Source: Oceanospirillum multiglobuliferum
Lineage (GTDB): Bacteria > Pseudomonadota > Gammaproteobacteria > Pseudomonadales > Halomonadaceae
Assembly: GCF_900167095.1 (NCBI RefSeq)
Contig: NZ_FUXG01000003.1
Span: forward strand, 192,907-256,906
Direction: 5' to 3'
Length of the DNA: 64,000 nucleotides
The translations under genes were made by a program, and so were the position numbers. Shown piece after piece: positions 8,573 to 18,989 of the stretch; position 1 is the stretch's first letter; the number at the start of each line of letters is the position of its first letter. Under the pieces are notes generated by a model. It had not been told where the DNA came from and ran no database searches. It was given only the letters and a program-made list of their open reading frames with translations.

Positions 8573-9484
8573 ATGATATCGCCAGAGCGCCTTACGCACC
8601 TGAAACAACTGGAAGCTGAGAGCATCCATATTATTCGGGAAGTTGCCGCAGAGTTTGATAACCCTGTGATGCTGTACTCCATTGGTAAAGATTCCGCTGT
8701 GATGTTGCATCTGGCGCGCAAGGCTTTTTACCCCGGTACGCCGCCATTCCCGCTGATGCATGTGGACACCACATGGAAATTCCGCGAAATGATCGAGTTC
8801 CGCGATAAAATGGCGGCTGAAGCGGGTATGGACCTGATTGTACACACCAATGAAGAGGGTCGTGCGGCAGGTATCAATCCTTTTGATCATGGTAGCCGTA
8901 AATATACGGATGTGATGAAAACAGAAGGCTTAAAGCAAGCCTTAAACAAATACAAGTTTGATGCGGCTTTTGGCGGTGCGCGTCGTGATGAAGAAAAATC
9001 ACGGGCAAAAGAGCGTGTGTATTCTTTCCGTGACAAATTTCACCGTTGGGACCCAAAAAGCCAACGTCCAGAGCTGTGGAATCTATTCAATGGCAAAGTG
9101 AATAAGGGCGAGTCGATCCGTGTATTCCCGCTGTCAAACTGGACGGAGCTGGATATTTGGCAATATATCTATCTAGAGTCTATCCCGATTGTACCGCTTT
9201 ATTACTCCGCAGAGCGTCCAGTGGTGGAGCGTGATGGCACTTTGATCATGGTTGATGATGAGCGTTTGCCATTGAAAGAAAATGAAAAACCACAGATGCG
9301 TTCTGTGCGTTTCCGTACCTTGGGTTGTTACCCGCTTACAGGTGCGGTGGAATCTACGGCGGCGACTTTGCCTGAGATTATCCAAGAGATGTTGCTGACC
9401 ACGACCTCTGAGCGTCAAGGTCGTGTGATTGATCACGACGGCACAGGTTCGATGGAAGAGAAAAAACGCGAAGGTTATTTCTAA
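8573..9484 (+). CDS. cysD: sulfate adenylyltransferase subunit 2 CysD
   Basis: The catalytic subunit of ATP sulfurylase, making adenosine 5'-phosphosulfate from ATP and sulfate. It has the PP-loop [14 protein letters not shown], the [15 protein letters not shown] block and the [12 protein letters not shown] motif. Length is 303 residues, normal for the family. The ATG at 8573 gives the usual [19 protein letters not shown] start; the AGGAG before it is 13 bases away, longer than ideal. cysN follows after 85 bp. Confidence 0.96.
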   Translation: MISPERLTHLKQLEAESIHIIREVAAEFDNPVMLYSIGKDSAVMLHLARKAFYPGTPPFPLMHVDTTWKFREMIEFRDKMAAEAGMDLIVHTNEEGRAAGINPFDHGSRKYTDVMKTEGLKQALNKYKFDAAFGGARRDEEKSRAKERVYSFRDKFHRWDPKSQRPELWNLFNGKVNKGESIRVFPLSNWTELDIWQYIYLESIPIVPLYYSAERPVVERDGTLIMVDDERLPLKENEKPQMRSVRFRTLGCYPLTGAVESTAATLPEIIQEMLLTTTSERQGRVIDHDGTGSMEEKKREGYF

Positions 9485-9569
9485 GCCGCGTTTCGCTTGA
9501 TCAAAACCAGATTTAAGGCGGGTGCTGAGCCAAGTGCGAGCACTCCCCTAAAAGTTACGAGGAACAAAA

Positions 9570-10991
9570 ATGTCTCACCAGTCCGATTTAATCGCGGAAG
9601 ATATTGAAGAGTATCTCAAGCAACACGAACAGAAAGACCTACTGCGCTTTATCACCTGCGGTAGCGTGGATGATGGTAAAAGTACGCTGATTGGCCGTTT
9701 GCTGCACGACTCCAAAATGATCTATGAAGATCAGCTTGCTGCATTGAGCAAAGACAGCAAGAAAAGCGGCACCACAGGTGAAGAGATCGACCTAGCATTG
9801 CTGGTGGATGGCTTGCAGTCTGAGCGTGAGCAAGGCATTACCATTGACGTGGCCTACCGCTATTTCTCAACAGAAAAGCGTAAGTTCATCATCGCGGATA
9901 CGCCGGGGCATGAGCAGTACACGCGCAACATGGCGACAGGGGCGTCAACAGCGTCTTTGGCGATTATCCTAATTGATGCGCGTTATGGCGTGTTAACCCA
10001 AACCAAACGTCACAGCTTTATTGTGTCGCTATTGGGGATCAAACACGTTGTGGTTGCGATCAACAAAATGGATTTGGCGGAGTATAGCGAAGCTCGTTTT
10101 AATGAAATCGTAGCGGACTACCAAGCGTTCTCTAAAGATTTAGATCTACCTGATGTGCGCTTTGTGCCAGTGTCAGCGCTAAAAGGCGAAAACGTTGTGA
10201 ACAACAGTGAGCTGATGCCTTGGTACAAAGGTGCGCCACTGATGGAAATTCTGGAAAACGTTGAACTGAGCCACGATATTCCTTTGGAAGCGCTACGTTT
10301 CCCTGTGCAATATGTGAACCGCCCCAACCTGAATTTCCGTGGTTACTGCGGCACCGTTGCAGCGGGTACTGTGCGTAAAGGTCAGCAGATCACCGCATTG
10401 CCTTCAGGCAAAACCAGTACTGTAAAATCTATCGTCACTTTTGATGGTGAGTTAGAGCAAGCGCAAGCAGGCCAAGCGGTGACTATCACCTTAAACGATG
10501 AAATTGATATTTCTCGCGGTGATATGTTGGTGGAAACGGGCAAAGAAGCCACTGTCAGCAATACGTTTACGGCACACATGGTGTGGATGCACGAGCAGCC
10601 ATTGCAACTGGGTAAGCAGTATAGCTTCAAAGTGGGTACAGACTTTACCAGTGGTTATGTGACTGAAATTGATCATCAAATTGATGTGAACACACTAGAG
10701 CACTCGCCTGCTACTGAGTTGGCGCTTAATGGCATTGCTCAAGTTAAAGTTGAACTGACAGAGCCTGTGGTTTTTGATGCATATCGCAACAGCCGCTTTA
10801 CAGGTAGCTTTATTGTGATTGATCGCCTGAACAACATTACCGTTGGCGCAGGTATGATCGACGCGGCTGCCGAACAAGGGGCTCAAACCGCAGCTGGCCC
10901 AATCAGTGCCTTTGAGTTAGAGCTGAACGGCTTGATCCGTAAGCATTTCCCTCATTGGGAAGCGAAAGACCTGAGTGCACTGTTAAAGTAG
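9570..10991 (+). CDS. cysN: sulfate adenylyltransferase subunit 1 CysN (GTPase)
   Basis: A GTP-driven regulatory subunit that couples GTP hydrolysis to APS synthesis by CysD. The G-motifs are clear: [15 protein letters not shown] (P-loop), [12 protein letters not shown] (switch II) and NKMD. EF-Tu-like beta-barrel domains follow. The 473-residue length shows a stand-alone CysN without the CysC kinase fusion found in pseudomonads, so APS kinase must be encoded elsewhere. GAGGAA precedes the ATG. A strong terminator closes the cysDN unit. Confidence 0.96.
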   Translation: MSHQSDLIAEDIEEYLKQHEQKDLLRFITCGSVDDGKSTLIGRLLHDSKMIYEDQLAALSKDSKKSGTTGEEIDLALLVDGLQSEREQGITIDVAYRYFSTEKRKFIIADTPGHEQYTRNMATGASTASLAIILIDARYGVLTQTKRHSFIVSLLGIKHVVVAINKMDLAEYSEARFNEIVADYQAFSKDLDLPDVRFVPVSALKGENVVNNSELMPWYKGAPLMEILENVELSHDIPLEALRFPVQYVNRPNLNFRGYCGTVAAGTVRKGQQITALPSGKTSTVKSIVTFDGELEQAQAGQAVTITLNDEIDISRGDMLVETGKEATVSNTFTAHMVWMHEQPLQLGKQYSFKVGTDFTSGYVTEIDHQIDVNTLEHSPATELALNGIAQVKVELTEPVVFDAYRNSRFTGSFIVIDRLNNITVGAGMIDAAAEQGAQTAAGPISAFELELNGLIRKHFPHWEAKDLSALLK

Positions 10992-11016
10992 TACTCAACG
11001 AAGAACGATACTAATT

Positions 11017-11060
11017 AAGCCGCTGTACGCCTTTCTAAATAGGTGTGCAGCGGCTTTTTT
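11017..11060 (+). terminator. rho-independent terminator of cysDN
   Basis: AAGCCGCTG... pairs with ...CAGCGGCTT over about 16 positions with a few mismatches. A run of six T follows. It starts 26 bases after the cysN stop codon. Confidence 0.85.
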
Positions 11061-11119
11061 GTGCGCTGTTGGCTGCTTTAATAGGGTAAAGAGAGTACCT
11101 ACCCTATTGTCAAAGCAGA

Positions 11120-11782
11120 TTAAGCCGCACAGATCGCTTCACCATGATTGTGTACTTCAATCAGGCTGCAATGCAGGCTTTGTACTGCTAGGTCGTAATC
11201 ATCATCAGAGACAATAAACTGAATATCAACTTGGCGCATGGATTGCTGGATAGCTAACACGCTGATATTAGCCTCAGCTAGTGCGTTTACTGTGCTTGCT
11301 AAAATACCGGGAACTTTCATGTCGCTACCAATGGCCGAAACGATAGAGACTTTTTTCAAACTCATTTCACAGTTTGGGAAGAGTGCTTGAATAGCACTTT
11401 GAATGCGTTTGATTGTCTTCAGGTTGGCTGCTAAGTAATGTGTTAGGGTGTTCGCATTGTTATCTTTGGAGATCAACGGCACTTTGAAGCGTTCAATAAT
11501 GCCTAAAAGCTCACGGCCATAACGACTCATATTTCCCATCATATCTTGATCAAAAAATTCAAGTGCATAGACGTTTTGGCGTCCTGCGATAATTTCTACC
11601 GAAGGTTTTTCACTGACATAATCTGCTGTGATTAAGGTGCCTGAGTGATCAGGCTCAAAGGTATTCATTACTCGCAGTGGTAAACGTTGCTGACGTAGAC
11701 CTTTTGCTGCTTTGGGATGAATCGCCTCCATACCTAAGTTAGCCAGCTGATCTGCAACATCATAGTTGGTGCGACCAATGGG
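11120..11782 (-). pseudogene. 5'-truncated aspartate kinase (ectoine-type), C-terminal ACT region only
   Basis: The frame opens at codons reading PIGRTNYDVADQLANLG, right after an in-frame stop, and continues to a normal-looking C-terminus (HNHGEAICAA). The retained part (about 220 residues) starts at the end of the kinase domain and holds MEAIHPKAAKGLRQ, NTFEPDHSGTLI and two ACT domains. This resembles the aspartate kinase variant that accompanies ectoine genes (Ask_Ect), usually near 480 residues. The N-terminal catalytic half is absent from the window. An internal ATG at 11731 could start a 203-residue regulatory-only product, but truncation is the simpler reading. The break coincides with the start of a truncated cheW on the other strand. 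Confidence 0.8.
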
Positions 11783-12192
11783 TCAGTTTTTGTCTGGCAG
11801 GTGAAAAATATGCACACCCTGTAAGCAGTATTAAAGAGGTGCTTCATTTTCAGGAGCCCTCTTCAGTTCCGGGAGCGACTTTTGAGGTACAGGGTATTTT
11901 GAATGTTCGTGGTGAAGTGTTAACGGTTATCTCTGCTCGTAGGCTGATGAACTTACCAGAATATGATCTCATAGAGGCGTCTAAAATTATTTCTATAGAG
12001 ACCTGCAATGGTGTGTGTGGCATCGTAGTTGACAGTGTGGAAGCTATTGTGAACTTTGAGCCAAGCAATATTGAGTTGCCGCCTAATTATGATGTGGACA
12101 ACATTATTCAAGGAACGATCAATCATGGAGGGCAGTTGTTGATAGTGGCAAATTTCTTGCCCCATTGTGAACAAGTTGCCGGCCAGATGTAA
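11776..12192 (+). pseudogene. 5'-truncated CheW-like coupling protein
   Basis: In this frame the recognisable CheW sequence starts without a start codon at QWVSFCLAGEKYAHPVSSI. It continues through the conserved ILNVRGEVLTVISARRLMNLP and SVEAIVNFEPSNIELPP to a stop at 12190-12192. The first 10-20 residues usual for CheW are missing, and upstream codons read into antisense of the aspartate kinase remnant. A GTG at 11839 is in frame but would delete the first beta strands. It is probably inactive. CheW links chemoreceptors to CheA, so a functional copy would be elsewhere. Confidence 0.75.
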
Positions 12193-12212
12193 CTTAATCT
12201 AAGAACGAGTAT

Positions 12213-12245
12213 AAAAAAAAACTCAATGCCCAGATGGGCATTGAG
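12213..12245 (-). terminator. rho-independent terminator of the 105-aa gene
   Basis: CTCAATGCCC and GGGCATTGAG form a perfect 10-bp stem with an AGAT loop. On the minus strand nine T follow. It serves the minus-strand gene ending at 12301 and lies just past the cheW remnant on the plus strand. Confidence 0.85.
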
Positions 12246-12300
12246 GTGACTTGCTACTGTTGGCTAGGCTAGTTTTGATTAACACCTATTAAGTGCATAT

Positions 12301-12618
12301 TTAGCGGATTACTTCGCTGATATGTTCACGCCAATCTTGCAGTAATTTTTGGCGCTTGCCGATATGATCAAGAAAGAGTTTGTGCTGCTGTGCTAAGGTT
12401 TCAGCATATTGAGTGCTGCAAGCTTGCAAGTCGTCGCTAGACTCTGCCTGTGCGCAGCTATTGAGCATAGACAGCCAAAGATGGTTGTACTGCTGTACCG
12501 CTGCAAATTCAATTTCCATTAGCTTTTCAACTTCTTCTGTCCATTGTTGTGGCAGGCCACTCCAAGGGGCTAAAGGGTTTTTATAAAGCTCGCTCCACGC
12601 GTCAACAACTGTTTTCAT
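12301..12618 (-). CDS. uncharacterised 105-aa helical protein
   Basis: The product begins MKTVVDAWSELYKNPLAPW and is rich in aromatic, Glu and Gln residues. It appears all-helical with heptad-like spacing, no signal peptide and no membrane segment. The shape loosely recalls phasin-type (granule-associated) proteins, but I see no decisive motif. AAGGA lies upstream on the minus strand, and it has its own terminator. It is probably a real gene of unknown function. Confidence 0.6.
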   Translation of the reverse strand: MKTVVDAWSELYKNPLAPWSGLPQQWTEEVEKLMEIEFAAVQQYNHLWLSMLNSCAQAESSDDLQACSTQYAETLAQQHKLFLDHIGKRQKLLQDWREHISEVIR

Positions 12619-12754
12619 CCTGTAAATCCTTCTTCGGCTCTAACAAATGGTCGGGTGATCGTCGTTATATTCTATAACATTAATATTAATATTAGGTCTC
12701 ACTATCAGTGTAGTCTGCATTCTTCATCTTTGTCAGTGATATTTATATGACTTC

Positions 12755-13681
12755 TTATTGTGTCTTTATAAGAAATAATTCTGGATCAACATAGGTGCCA
12801 TTGAGGCTGACGCTCCAGTGTAGATGTGGTGTTTTAATTGGTTGAGCAAATCGCATGCCTTCGATGTGACGCCCTGTATTACCAACTTTGCCAATCTCTT
12901 CACCGCGGCGTATTTTTTGACCTTCTCTTATACGCACGTTGATTGCTTGCAAGTGGCTGTACTGGGTAATAAGACCTTGTCCATGATCAATAATGACATG
13001 CTTGCCTTGGTAAAATAGATCGTCAATTAAGACAACCGTACCATCTGCGGGCGCAAATACGCGCTGGCCTGACATATCAACACCCGTGTGGCTGTAGACT
13101 TCTTCTCCGTTATAGAACCTTTGCTCTCCAAAGCCTTGGCTCACACTACCTTCAGTGGGGCGTAAAAAAACTCTGTTATCTGGTGGGTTACCGCTCCAAC
13201 GTTGTAAGAAGCTTTGTATTTTATTTTTCTCTTGCTGAATTCGCTGTTGCTGAGCGGGTGTCAAATCTTTTTGCAGAGGAGTTCGGCTGATAATGTGTTT
13301 TTGTTGAGGTTTTTCTGGCGCGCGAACCTCTAAAAATACATTGCGAATTCGCCCGCCTGGCTGATGGATATCAAGGCTGTGCTTGCCTGCATTTAGACTA
13401 AGAGGCAGGCCTACCCATGTCACGCGACGCTCATCACTGCGCTTATTTTGTGCGCGACTCATGGTGAAAACTCTCTGGCCTTGAAAATAAATCTCTGGCG
13501 TACCTTCGCCAATGCTATTTGGTAGTTCGATTACTGCAACGCCACCCGGCACCGGATTTGCTTTCGGGCTGAAATCAGCTGAAGAAAAGCTGCTAAAAGC
13601 GAGAGATAAGCTCAGCAGGCTCAGGGTGCTGGCGCGTTTAAATAGATCTGCTTTAGTGGCTGACAGAGTGGCAGATGGCAT
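12755..13681 (-). CDS. M23-family metallopeptidase (LytM-like), exported
   Basis: A predicted periplasmic peptidoglycan endopeptidase or an activator of amidases. The ATG at 13681 (AGGGGA upstream) gives 308 residues with an N-terminal signal sequence: a basic start, then LSLLSLSLAFSSFSSA. A middle Gln-rich linker precedes a C-terminal LytM domain with HTGVDMS and HLHW, the zinc ligands of active M23 enzymes. It is 46 bp downstream of xseA on the same strand and probably co-transcribed, an order seen in related gammaproteobacteria. Confidence 0.88.
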   Translation of the reverse strand: MPSATLSATKADLFKRASTLSLLSLSLAFSSFSSADFSPKANPVPGGVAVIELPNSIGEGTPEIYFQGQRVFTMSRAQNKRSDERRVTWVGLPLSLNAGKHSLDIHQPGGRIRNVFLEVRAPEKPQQKHIISRTPLQKDLTPAQQQRIQQEKNKIQSFLQRWSGNPPDNRVFLRPTEGSVSQGFGEQRFYNGEEVYSHTGVDMSGQRVFAPADGTVVLIDDLFYQGKHVIIDHGQGLITQYSHLQAINVRIREGQKIRRGEEIGKVGNTGRHIEGMRFAQPIKTPHLHWSVSLNGTYVDPELFLIKTQ

Positions 13682-13727
13682 AGTGTTCCCCTGTTTGAAT
13701 ATCCGTGCCCGATAGATCAATAACGGC

Positions 13728-15212
13728 TTAGGGCTTTTGCGCTTGTACAACGCTGACCAATTCACCGTCAGCTAGCCGAATGTTGATGGTATCACCAAGC
13801 TTTACCTGTTGATAATGGCGAATAATCTGTTGTTCGTCATCCTGAACAATGGCATAACCTCTTGAAAGTGTGGCTAAAGGACTCACGATCTGTAATTGCT
13901 GTCCAATTTGGGCTAATTTTTGTTCTTGTTGCAGCAGTTGCTGGCGTATACCGCGCTGTAGGCTTTGATGCAGTTTGGCTAGTTTTTGCTGTTGTTGATT
14001 GAGTGGCTTAACTGGCGATGCTCGCCATAGGCGCGCACTCAAATCTGAAAATTGGGCTTGTTGCCGATGCATCTGTTGTTGGAACGCTTGCTCTAAGCGC
14101 TGACTTAATTGCTTGAGCGTGCTGTGCTGTTGATTTAGCTGCGTTTGCGGGTGGCGCAGTTTTAGCTCTAGTTTACTTAACCGATGGTGATACTGCTGGA
14201 TTTGTTGTGCCAAAGCTCGATGTAAACGCTGCTCGGTATAAACAAGCTGCTGCTTCTGTTGTTCAAGCTGCTTGATGTTCTGTTTAAAACGCTGCTCTAA
14301 ATAATCTAAACGCTGTTGCTGTTGAATAAGAAGTTGGGTGTTAACTTTTATCAGTCGCTTTTCTGCCTGCGTCAGCCAGTTTAACCATTGCTCCAAATCT
14401 GGGCTAATCAGTTCTGCGGCAGCTGAAGGTGTAGGCGCTCTTAAGTCGGCAACATAGTCGGCAATTGTGGTATCTGTTTCGTGTCCTATAGCGCTGACAA
14501 TGGGGATAAAGCTGGCAAATATTGCACGGGCAACACGCTCATCGTTAAATGCCCATAGGTCTTCTAGGCTGCCACCGCCACGGCCAACAATCAATAAATC
14601 TGCCTGGTCATGCAAGTTGGCTAACTCAATAGCGCGGGCGATAGTATTTGGTGCTTCACTGCCTTGCACTAATGTGGGGTAGATGATGATTTCTGCAAGT
14701 GGAAAACGACGCTCCAATACCGTCAAAATATCTTGGATAGCGGCTCCAGTTGTTGAAGTAATCACGCCTATAGTGTTGGGGATAGGTGGTAGTGCTTGTT
14801 TGTGCTTGGTTTCAAATAGACCTTCGCTTTGTAAGCGAAACTTTAGAGCCTCAAAAGCCCGTATCAGTGCCCCTCTACCTTGTTGCTCCATGGTTTCGGC
14901 AATCAGCTGAAAGTCTCCGCGTCCCTCGAATAAACTCGCTTTTGCGTACAACTGCACCTTGTCGCCATTCTGAGGTTTGAACGCCAACAGTTGCGCGCGA
15001 TTGCGAAACAACGCGCAGCGCACCTGAGACTGTTCGTCTTTTAAACTGAAATATAAGTGTCCAGAGCTGGGTATGCTTAAGTTGGAAATTTCGCCTTCAA
15101 CGATGACGAGCGAGAACTGCCCCTCCAATAATTGACGCGCTTTTTGATTTAGCTGGGTAACGGTTAAAACTGGGCGGCCAATATTTGATAGGGAGGGAGA
15201 GGCAGGCTGCAT
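13728..15212 (-). CDS. xseA: exodeoxyribonuclease VII large subunit XseA
   Basis: The large subunit of Exo VII, which degrades single-stranded DNA in both directions together with XseB. An N-terminal OB fold (about residues 15-110) is followed by the catalytic domain with GVITSTTGAAIQDIL, VGRGGGSLEDLWAFN and GHETDTTIADYVADLRAPTPSAAAE. A very Gln-rich coiled coil (about 270-430) and a short C-terminal segment complete the 494 residues, slightly long through the coil. xseB is not in this window. Confidence 0.95.
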   Translation of the reverse strand: MQPASPSLSNIGRPVLTVTQLNQKARQLLEGQFSLVIVEGEISNLSIPSSGHLYFSLKDEQSQVRCALFRNRAQLLAFKPQNGDKVQLYAKASLFEGRGDFQLIAETMEQQGRGALIRAFEALKFRLQSEGLFETKHKQALPPIPNTIGVITSTTGAAIQDILTVLERRFPLAEIIIYPTLVQGSEAPNTIARAIELANLHDQADLLIVGRGGGSLEDLWAFNDERVARAIFASFIPIVSAIGHETDTTIADYVADLRAPTPSAAAELISPDLEQWLNWLTQAEKRLIKVNTQLLIQQQQRLDYLEQRFKQNIKQLEQQKQQLVYTEQRLHRALAQQIQQYHHRLSKLELKLRHPQTQLNQQHSTLKQLSQRLEQAFQQQMHRQQAQFSDLSARLWRASPVKPLNQQQQKLAKLHQSLQRGIRQQLLQQEQKLAQIGQQLQIVSPLATLSRGYAIVQDDEQQIIRHYQQVKLGDTINIRLADGELVSVVQAQKP

Positions 15213-15410
15213 TATCGATCCAAATCATCAAAAGGGTTTATCTTATCACTGACTTAGGTTGTGAGCAGTAGGCTGACAGATTGCTTTAACAAGTTGAGTG
15301 GCTGTCATTTTCAGCGCAAGCCACTAGAGTTTAGCTTAAGAAATAAGTTTTTAAGCGGAAATCACCAGTAGATAGACCGACTAAAGTGTGAAATGAGGTG
15401 ATTGTTAATG

Positions 15411-15439
15411 TTTACGAAAAAAGACTCTTACGATAAAAT
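15411..15439 (+). promoter_or_regulatory. candidate sigma-70 promoter of guaBA
   Basis: TTTACG at 15411-15416 and TAAAAT at 15434-15439 are separated by 17 bases, about 50 bases before the guaB start codon. The -10 element matches five of six consensus positions and the -35 four of six. Confidence 0.5.
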
Positions 15440-15488
15440 GTTAGGTTAATCTTCATTCTATACTCTCTCTTCAGCAGGCTCGCAGAAT

Positions 15489-16958
15489 ATGTTACGTATT
15501 GCTCAAGAAGCACTCACCTTTGATGATGTTTTGCTGGTTCCAGGTTACTCTGATGTTCTTCCGAACGACGTTAACCTGAAAACACGAATCACCCGTGGCA
15601 TCTCTCTGAATATCCCGCTGGTTTCTGCGGCGATGGATACAGTAACAGAAGCACGTCTGGCAATCGCTATGGCGCAGGAAGGCGGCATCGGTATTATTCA
15701 CAAAAACATGACCATTACGCAGCAAGCTCAGCAAGTGCGTCAGGTGAAAAAATACGAAAGCGTGATTGTTAAAGACCCTGTTACAGTGACTCCAGAAACC
15801 ACTGTTAGTGAATTAATGGAATTGACGCGCGACACACGTTTCTCTGGTATGCCTGTGGTTTCAGGTGAAGAACTGGTCGGTATTGTGACCAGTCGTGATG
15901 TACGTTTTCAGCCGAATCTGAATGATTCAGTGGCTAGCATTATGACGCCGAAAGATAAGTTGGTGACAGTGCTAGAAGGTACTTCTTTAGATGAAATCAA
16001 AACCAAACTGCACCAACACCGTGTAGAAAAAATTCTAGTGGTAGACAAAGAGTTCCACTTGAAAGGTTTGGTAACAGTTAAGGATATTGAAAAAGCGCGT
16101 ACTTATCCGAACGCTTGTAAAGACGAAGATGGTCGTTTACGCGTGGGCGCAGCAGTGGGTACAGGGCCAGAAACCCCTGATCGTGTCACCGCACTGGTTG
16201 AAGCTGGCGTGGATGTGATCGTGGTTGATACTGCTCACGGACACTCAAAAGGCGTGATTGACCGTGTACGCTGGGTGAAAGAAAACTTCCCACAGGTACA
16301 AGTGATTGGCGGCAACATTGCAACAGCTGAAGCGGCTATCGCACTGGCTGAAGCAGGTGCAGATGCCGTTAAAGTAGGTATCGGCCCAGGCTCTATCTGC
16401 ACCACTCGTATCGTTGCTGGTGTAGGTGTTCCACAGATTTCTGCTATTGCGAACGTCTCTGCGGCGTTGGAAAAGTATGACATCCCGCTAATCGCGGATG
16501 GTGGCGTGCGTTTCTCTGGTGACTTAGCCAAAGCGATTGTTGCAGGTGCAAGCGTAATCATGGTGGGTGGTCTGCTGGCGGGTACAGAAGAAGCGCCGGG
16601 TGAAATTGAACTGTATCAAGGTCGCTCTTATAAAGCGTATCGTGGCATGGGTTCTTTAGGCGCGATGTCTCAGTCTCAAGGTTCTAGCGACCGCTATTTC
16701 CAAGATAAAAATGCCGGTGTTGAGAAGTTAGTGCCGGAAGGTATCGAAGGTCGAGTGCCTTACAAAGGCTCAATGACAGCGATTGTACATCAGTTGATGG
16801 GCGGTTTACGCTCTTCAATGGGTTACACTGGTAGCCGTGATATTCAACAGATGCGTACGAAGCCGACCTTTGTGCAAATCACTGGCGCAGGTATGCGTGA
16901 GTCTCATGTCCATGACGTGCAGATCACAAAAGAAGCGCCTAACTATCGTGTGGGCTAG
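15489..16958 (+). CDS. guaB: inosine-5'-monophosphate dehydrogenase GuaB
   Basis: It oxidises IMP to XMP with NAD+, the first committed step to GMP. The 489-residue TIM barrel starts [21 protein letters not shown]. Two CBS domains are inserted at about residues 95-205. The catalytic cysteine is C304 in [11 protein letters not shown]. The flap and C-terminal MGSLGAMSQ region are intact. guaA follows after 119 bp containing a hairpin that may attenuate read-through. Confidence 0.97.
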   Translation: MLRIAQEALTFDDVLLVPGYSDVLPNDVNLKTRITRGISLNIPLVSAAMDTVTEARLAIAMAQEGGIGIIHKNMTITQQAQQVRQVKKYESVIVKDPVTVTPETTVSELMELTRDTRFSGMPVVSGEELVGIVTSRDVRFQPNLNDSVASIMTPKDKLVTVLEGTSLDEIKTKLHQHRVEKILVVDKEFHLKGLVTVKDIEKARTYPNACKDEDGRLRVGAAVGTGPETPDRVTALVEAGVDVIVVDTAHGHSKGVIDRVRWVKENFPQVQVIGGNIATAEAAIALAEAGADAVKVGIGPGSICTTRIVAGVGVPQISAIANVSAALEKYDIPLIADGGVRFSGDLAKAIVAGASVIMVGGLLAGTEEAPGEIELYQGRSYKAYRGMGSLGAMSQSQGSSDRYFQDKNAGVEKLVPEGIEGRVPYKGSMTAIVHQLMGGLRSSMGYTGSRDIQQMRTKPTFVQITGAGMRESHVHDVQITKEAPNYRVG

Positions 16959-16974
16959 GCTTAGCGTTAGTTAA

Positions 16975-16999
16975 AAAGTGGGGCTTTATGCCCCACTTT
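16975..16999 (+). terminator. hairpin in the guaB-guaA gap
   Basis: AAAGTGGGGC and GCCCCACTTT form a perfect 10-bp stem with a 5-base loop 16 bases after guaB. There is no T-run, so it may stabilise the guaB transcript or act as a partial terminator before guaA. Confidence 0.55.
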
Positions 17000-17077
17000 G
17001 CGTTCTAAATTAGCAGTTTTGTTTATGCAGTCTGAGCTTTCAGACTGGTCGTCACTTGATAACGGGTTGGTAAAACA

Positions 17078-18655
17078 ATGAGCCAAGATATTCATGCTCA
17101 GAAAGTCCTGATTTTGGATTTTGGATCTCAATATACGCAACTGATTGCACGTCGTGTACGTGAACTGGGCGTATACAGTGAGATTCGTGCCTTTGATATG
17201 AGCGAAGCAGAGATTCGCGAATATAACCCTAAAGGTATTATTTTGGCGGGTGGCCCTGAGTCTGTCACAGAAGCAGATTCTCCACGCGCGCCAGAGTGCG
17301 TATTCACAATGGGACTGCCAGTACTGGGCATCTGTTACGGCATGCAAACGATGGCTGAACAGATGGGCGGTAAAGTTCAAGGCTCAGACATTCGTGAATT
17401 TGGTTATGCACAGGTCAAAATTGAAGCAGACAATGCCCTGACCAAAGCGGTTAAAGACCATGTTGATGCCGATGGCAAAGCATTGCTCGATGTGTGGATG
17501 AGCCATGGTGATAAAGTCACCAAAATGCCGGAAGGCTTTGAGCTGATGGCATCAACACCAAGCTGCGCCATTGCAGGGATGTTCCATGCTGAGAAAAACT
17601 TCTTTGGTGTACAGTTTCACCCAGAAGTGACACACACGCTTCAAGGTGGTCGTTTACTAGAACACTTCCTAATGGACATCTGTGGCTGTGAAGCGCTATG
17701 GACTGCGGCCAACATTATCGAAGACCAAATTGCCCGTGTACGCGAGCAAGTAGGCGACCAGAAAGTTTTGCTAGGCTTGTCAGGCGGTGTGGATTCTTCT
17801 GTTGTTGCTGCTCTATTGCATAAAGCGATTGGCGATCAACTGACCTGCGTATTTGTGGATAACGGCTTGTTGCGCAAAAACGAAGGCGACATGGTGATGG
17901 ACATGTTCGCGAAGAACATGGGCGTCAAAGTGATCCGTGCCGATGCAGAGGAACTGTTCCTAGGCAAATTAGCAGGGGTTTCTGATCCAGAGCAGAAACG
18001 CAAAATTATCGGTAACACCTTCATCGAAGTCTTCGATGCAGAAGCCACCAAGCTGAAGGATGTAAACTTCCTTGCACAAGGCACCATCTACCCTGATGTG
18101 ATTGAATCAGCCGCTGCTAAGACTGGCAAAGCTCATGTGATCAAATCGCACCATAACGTAGGCGGCCTGCCTGACGATATGAAAATGGCCTTGGTTGAGC
18201 CATTGCGTGAGTTGTTCAAAGACGAAGTACGCAAAATTGGTTTGGAGCTGGGTTTGCCGTACGACATGGTGTATCGCCACCCATTCCCAGGTCCAGGTTT
18301 GGGCGTGCGTATTCTAGGTGAAGTGAAAAAAGAATATGCTGACATCCTGCGTGAAGCCGATGCCATCTTCCTAGAAGAGTTGCACAACTTTGGTTGGTAT
18401 CACAAAACCAGTCAGGCGTTTGTGGTCTTCCTGCCAGTTAAATCGGTTGGTGTTGTGGGCGATGGTCGTCGTTACGAGTGGGTTGTTTCACTGCGTGCCG
18501 TTGAAACCATCGACTTTATGACCGCACGTTGGGCGCACCTGCCTTATGAGCTGTTAGAGAAAGTGTCTAACCGTATCATCAACGAGATCAGCGGTATTTC
18601 TCGTGTCGCTTACGATGTGTCTAGCAAGCCACCAGCGACCATTGAGTGGGAATGA
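17078..18655 (+). CDS. guaA: GMP synthase (glutamine-hydrolysing) GuaA
   Basis: It converts XMP to GMP using glutamine and ATP. The N-terminal class I amidotransferase domain has the nucleophile C86 in GICYGMQTM and the HPE triad motif. The ATP pyrophosphatase domain has the P-loop LSGGVDSSV near residue 233. The C-terminal dimerisation domain ends in the conserved [13 protein letters not shown] tail (KPPATIEWE). Length is 525 residues, normal for the family. It is the second gene of guaBA and is closed by a terminator that is nearly duplicated 3.2 kb downstream. Confidence 0.97.
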   Translation: MSQDIHAQKVLILDFGSQYTQLIARRVRELGVYSEIRAFDMSEAEIREYNPKGIILAGGPESVTEADSPRAPECVFTMGLPVLGICYGMQTMAEQMGGKVQGSDIREFGYAQVKIEADNALTKAVKDHVDADGKALLDVWMSHGDKVTKMPEGFELMASTPSCAIAGMFHAEKNFFGVQFHPEVTHTLQGGRLLEHFLMDICGCEALWTAANIIEDQIARVREQVGDQKVLLGLSGGVDSSVVAALLHKAIGDQLTCVFVDNGLLRKNEGDMVMDMFAKNMGVKVIRADAEELFLGKLAGVSDPEQKRKIIGNTFIEVFDAEATKLKDVNFLAQGTIYPDVIESAAAKTGKAHVIKSHHNVGGLPDDMKMALVEPLRELFKDEVRKIGLELGLPYDMVYRHPFPGPGLGVRILGEVKKEYADILREADAIFLEELHNFGWYHKTSQAFVVFLPVKSVGVVGDGRRYEWVVSLRAVETIDFMTARWAHLPYELLEKVSNRIINEISGISRVAYDVSSKPPATIEWE

Positions 18656-18684
18656 TTCGACGTTTTTAAGCAAGATAAACGCTC

Positions 18685-18717
18685 AAAGCCCGCTTAATCG
18701 CGGGCTTTTTGTTTTTG
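18685..18717 (+). terminator. guaA terminator; left copy of the hairpin pair flanking the accessory operon
   Basis: AAAGCCCGC and GCGGGCTTT form a perfect 9-bp stem with loop TTAATC, followed by a T-rich tail. It is almost identical to the hairpin at 21859-21889, including the loop, differing mainly by a two-base insertion. Confidence 0.9.
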
Positions 18718-18794
18718 GTGTTATTTCTTAATTAGAAGTATTAAAGATTGTTGTATAAGGGCATGTAGGTTGTAATGGTCTAAAGTTCAATAAT

Positions 18795-18989
18795 ATGAGT
18801 CGATTGAAATCAGGGAGTGCTTTTTCATCGCCTCAATTCAATGTGGGTGCTAGTATCCCAGCCAAATCTCGATGTGATTTAAAATGTACAGATTATCTTG
18901 AGCGTAGGCTTAAAAAATTAGATGGTCTTCTCGGTGATGATATATGTGGTGTAAAGGCGTTTGTCTGGTATCTAAATGAAGATCGATAG
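18795..18989 (+). CDS. uncharacterised 64-aa protein at the head of the accessory operon
   Basis: A small basic product (MSRLKSGSAFSSPQFN...) with two cysteines and a LERRLKKLDGLLG amphipathic stretch. Its last 14 bases overlap the start of the next gene, which suggests translational coupling. No strong ribosome binding site is visible before the ATG. I recognise no family. Position and size would fit a regulator or antitoxin-like partner of the downstream proteins, but this is only inference, and a chance ORF is possible. Confidence 0.4.
   Translation: MSRLKSGSAFSSPQFNVGASIPAKSRCDLKCTDYLERRLKKLDGLLGDDICGVKAFVWYLNEDR

Noticed and set aside
11839..12192. Intact short CheW-like gene starting at GTG 11839
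   Set aside because: CheW-matching codons continue upstream of the GTG without a start, so the gene is truncated rather than short.
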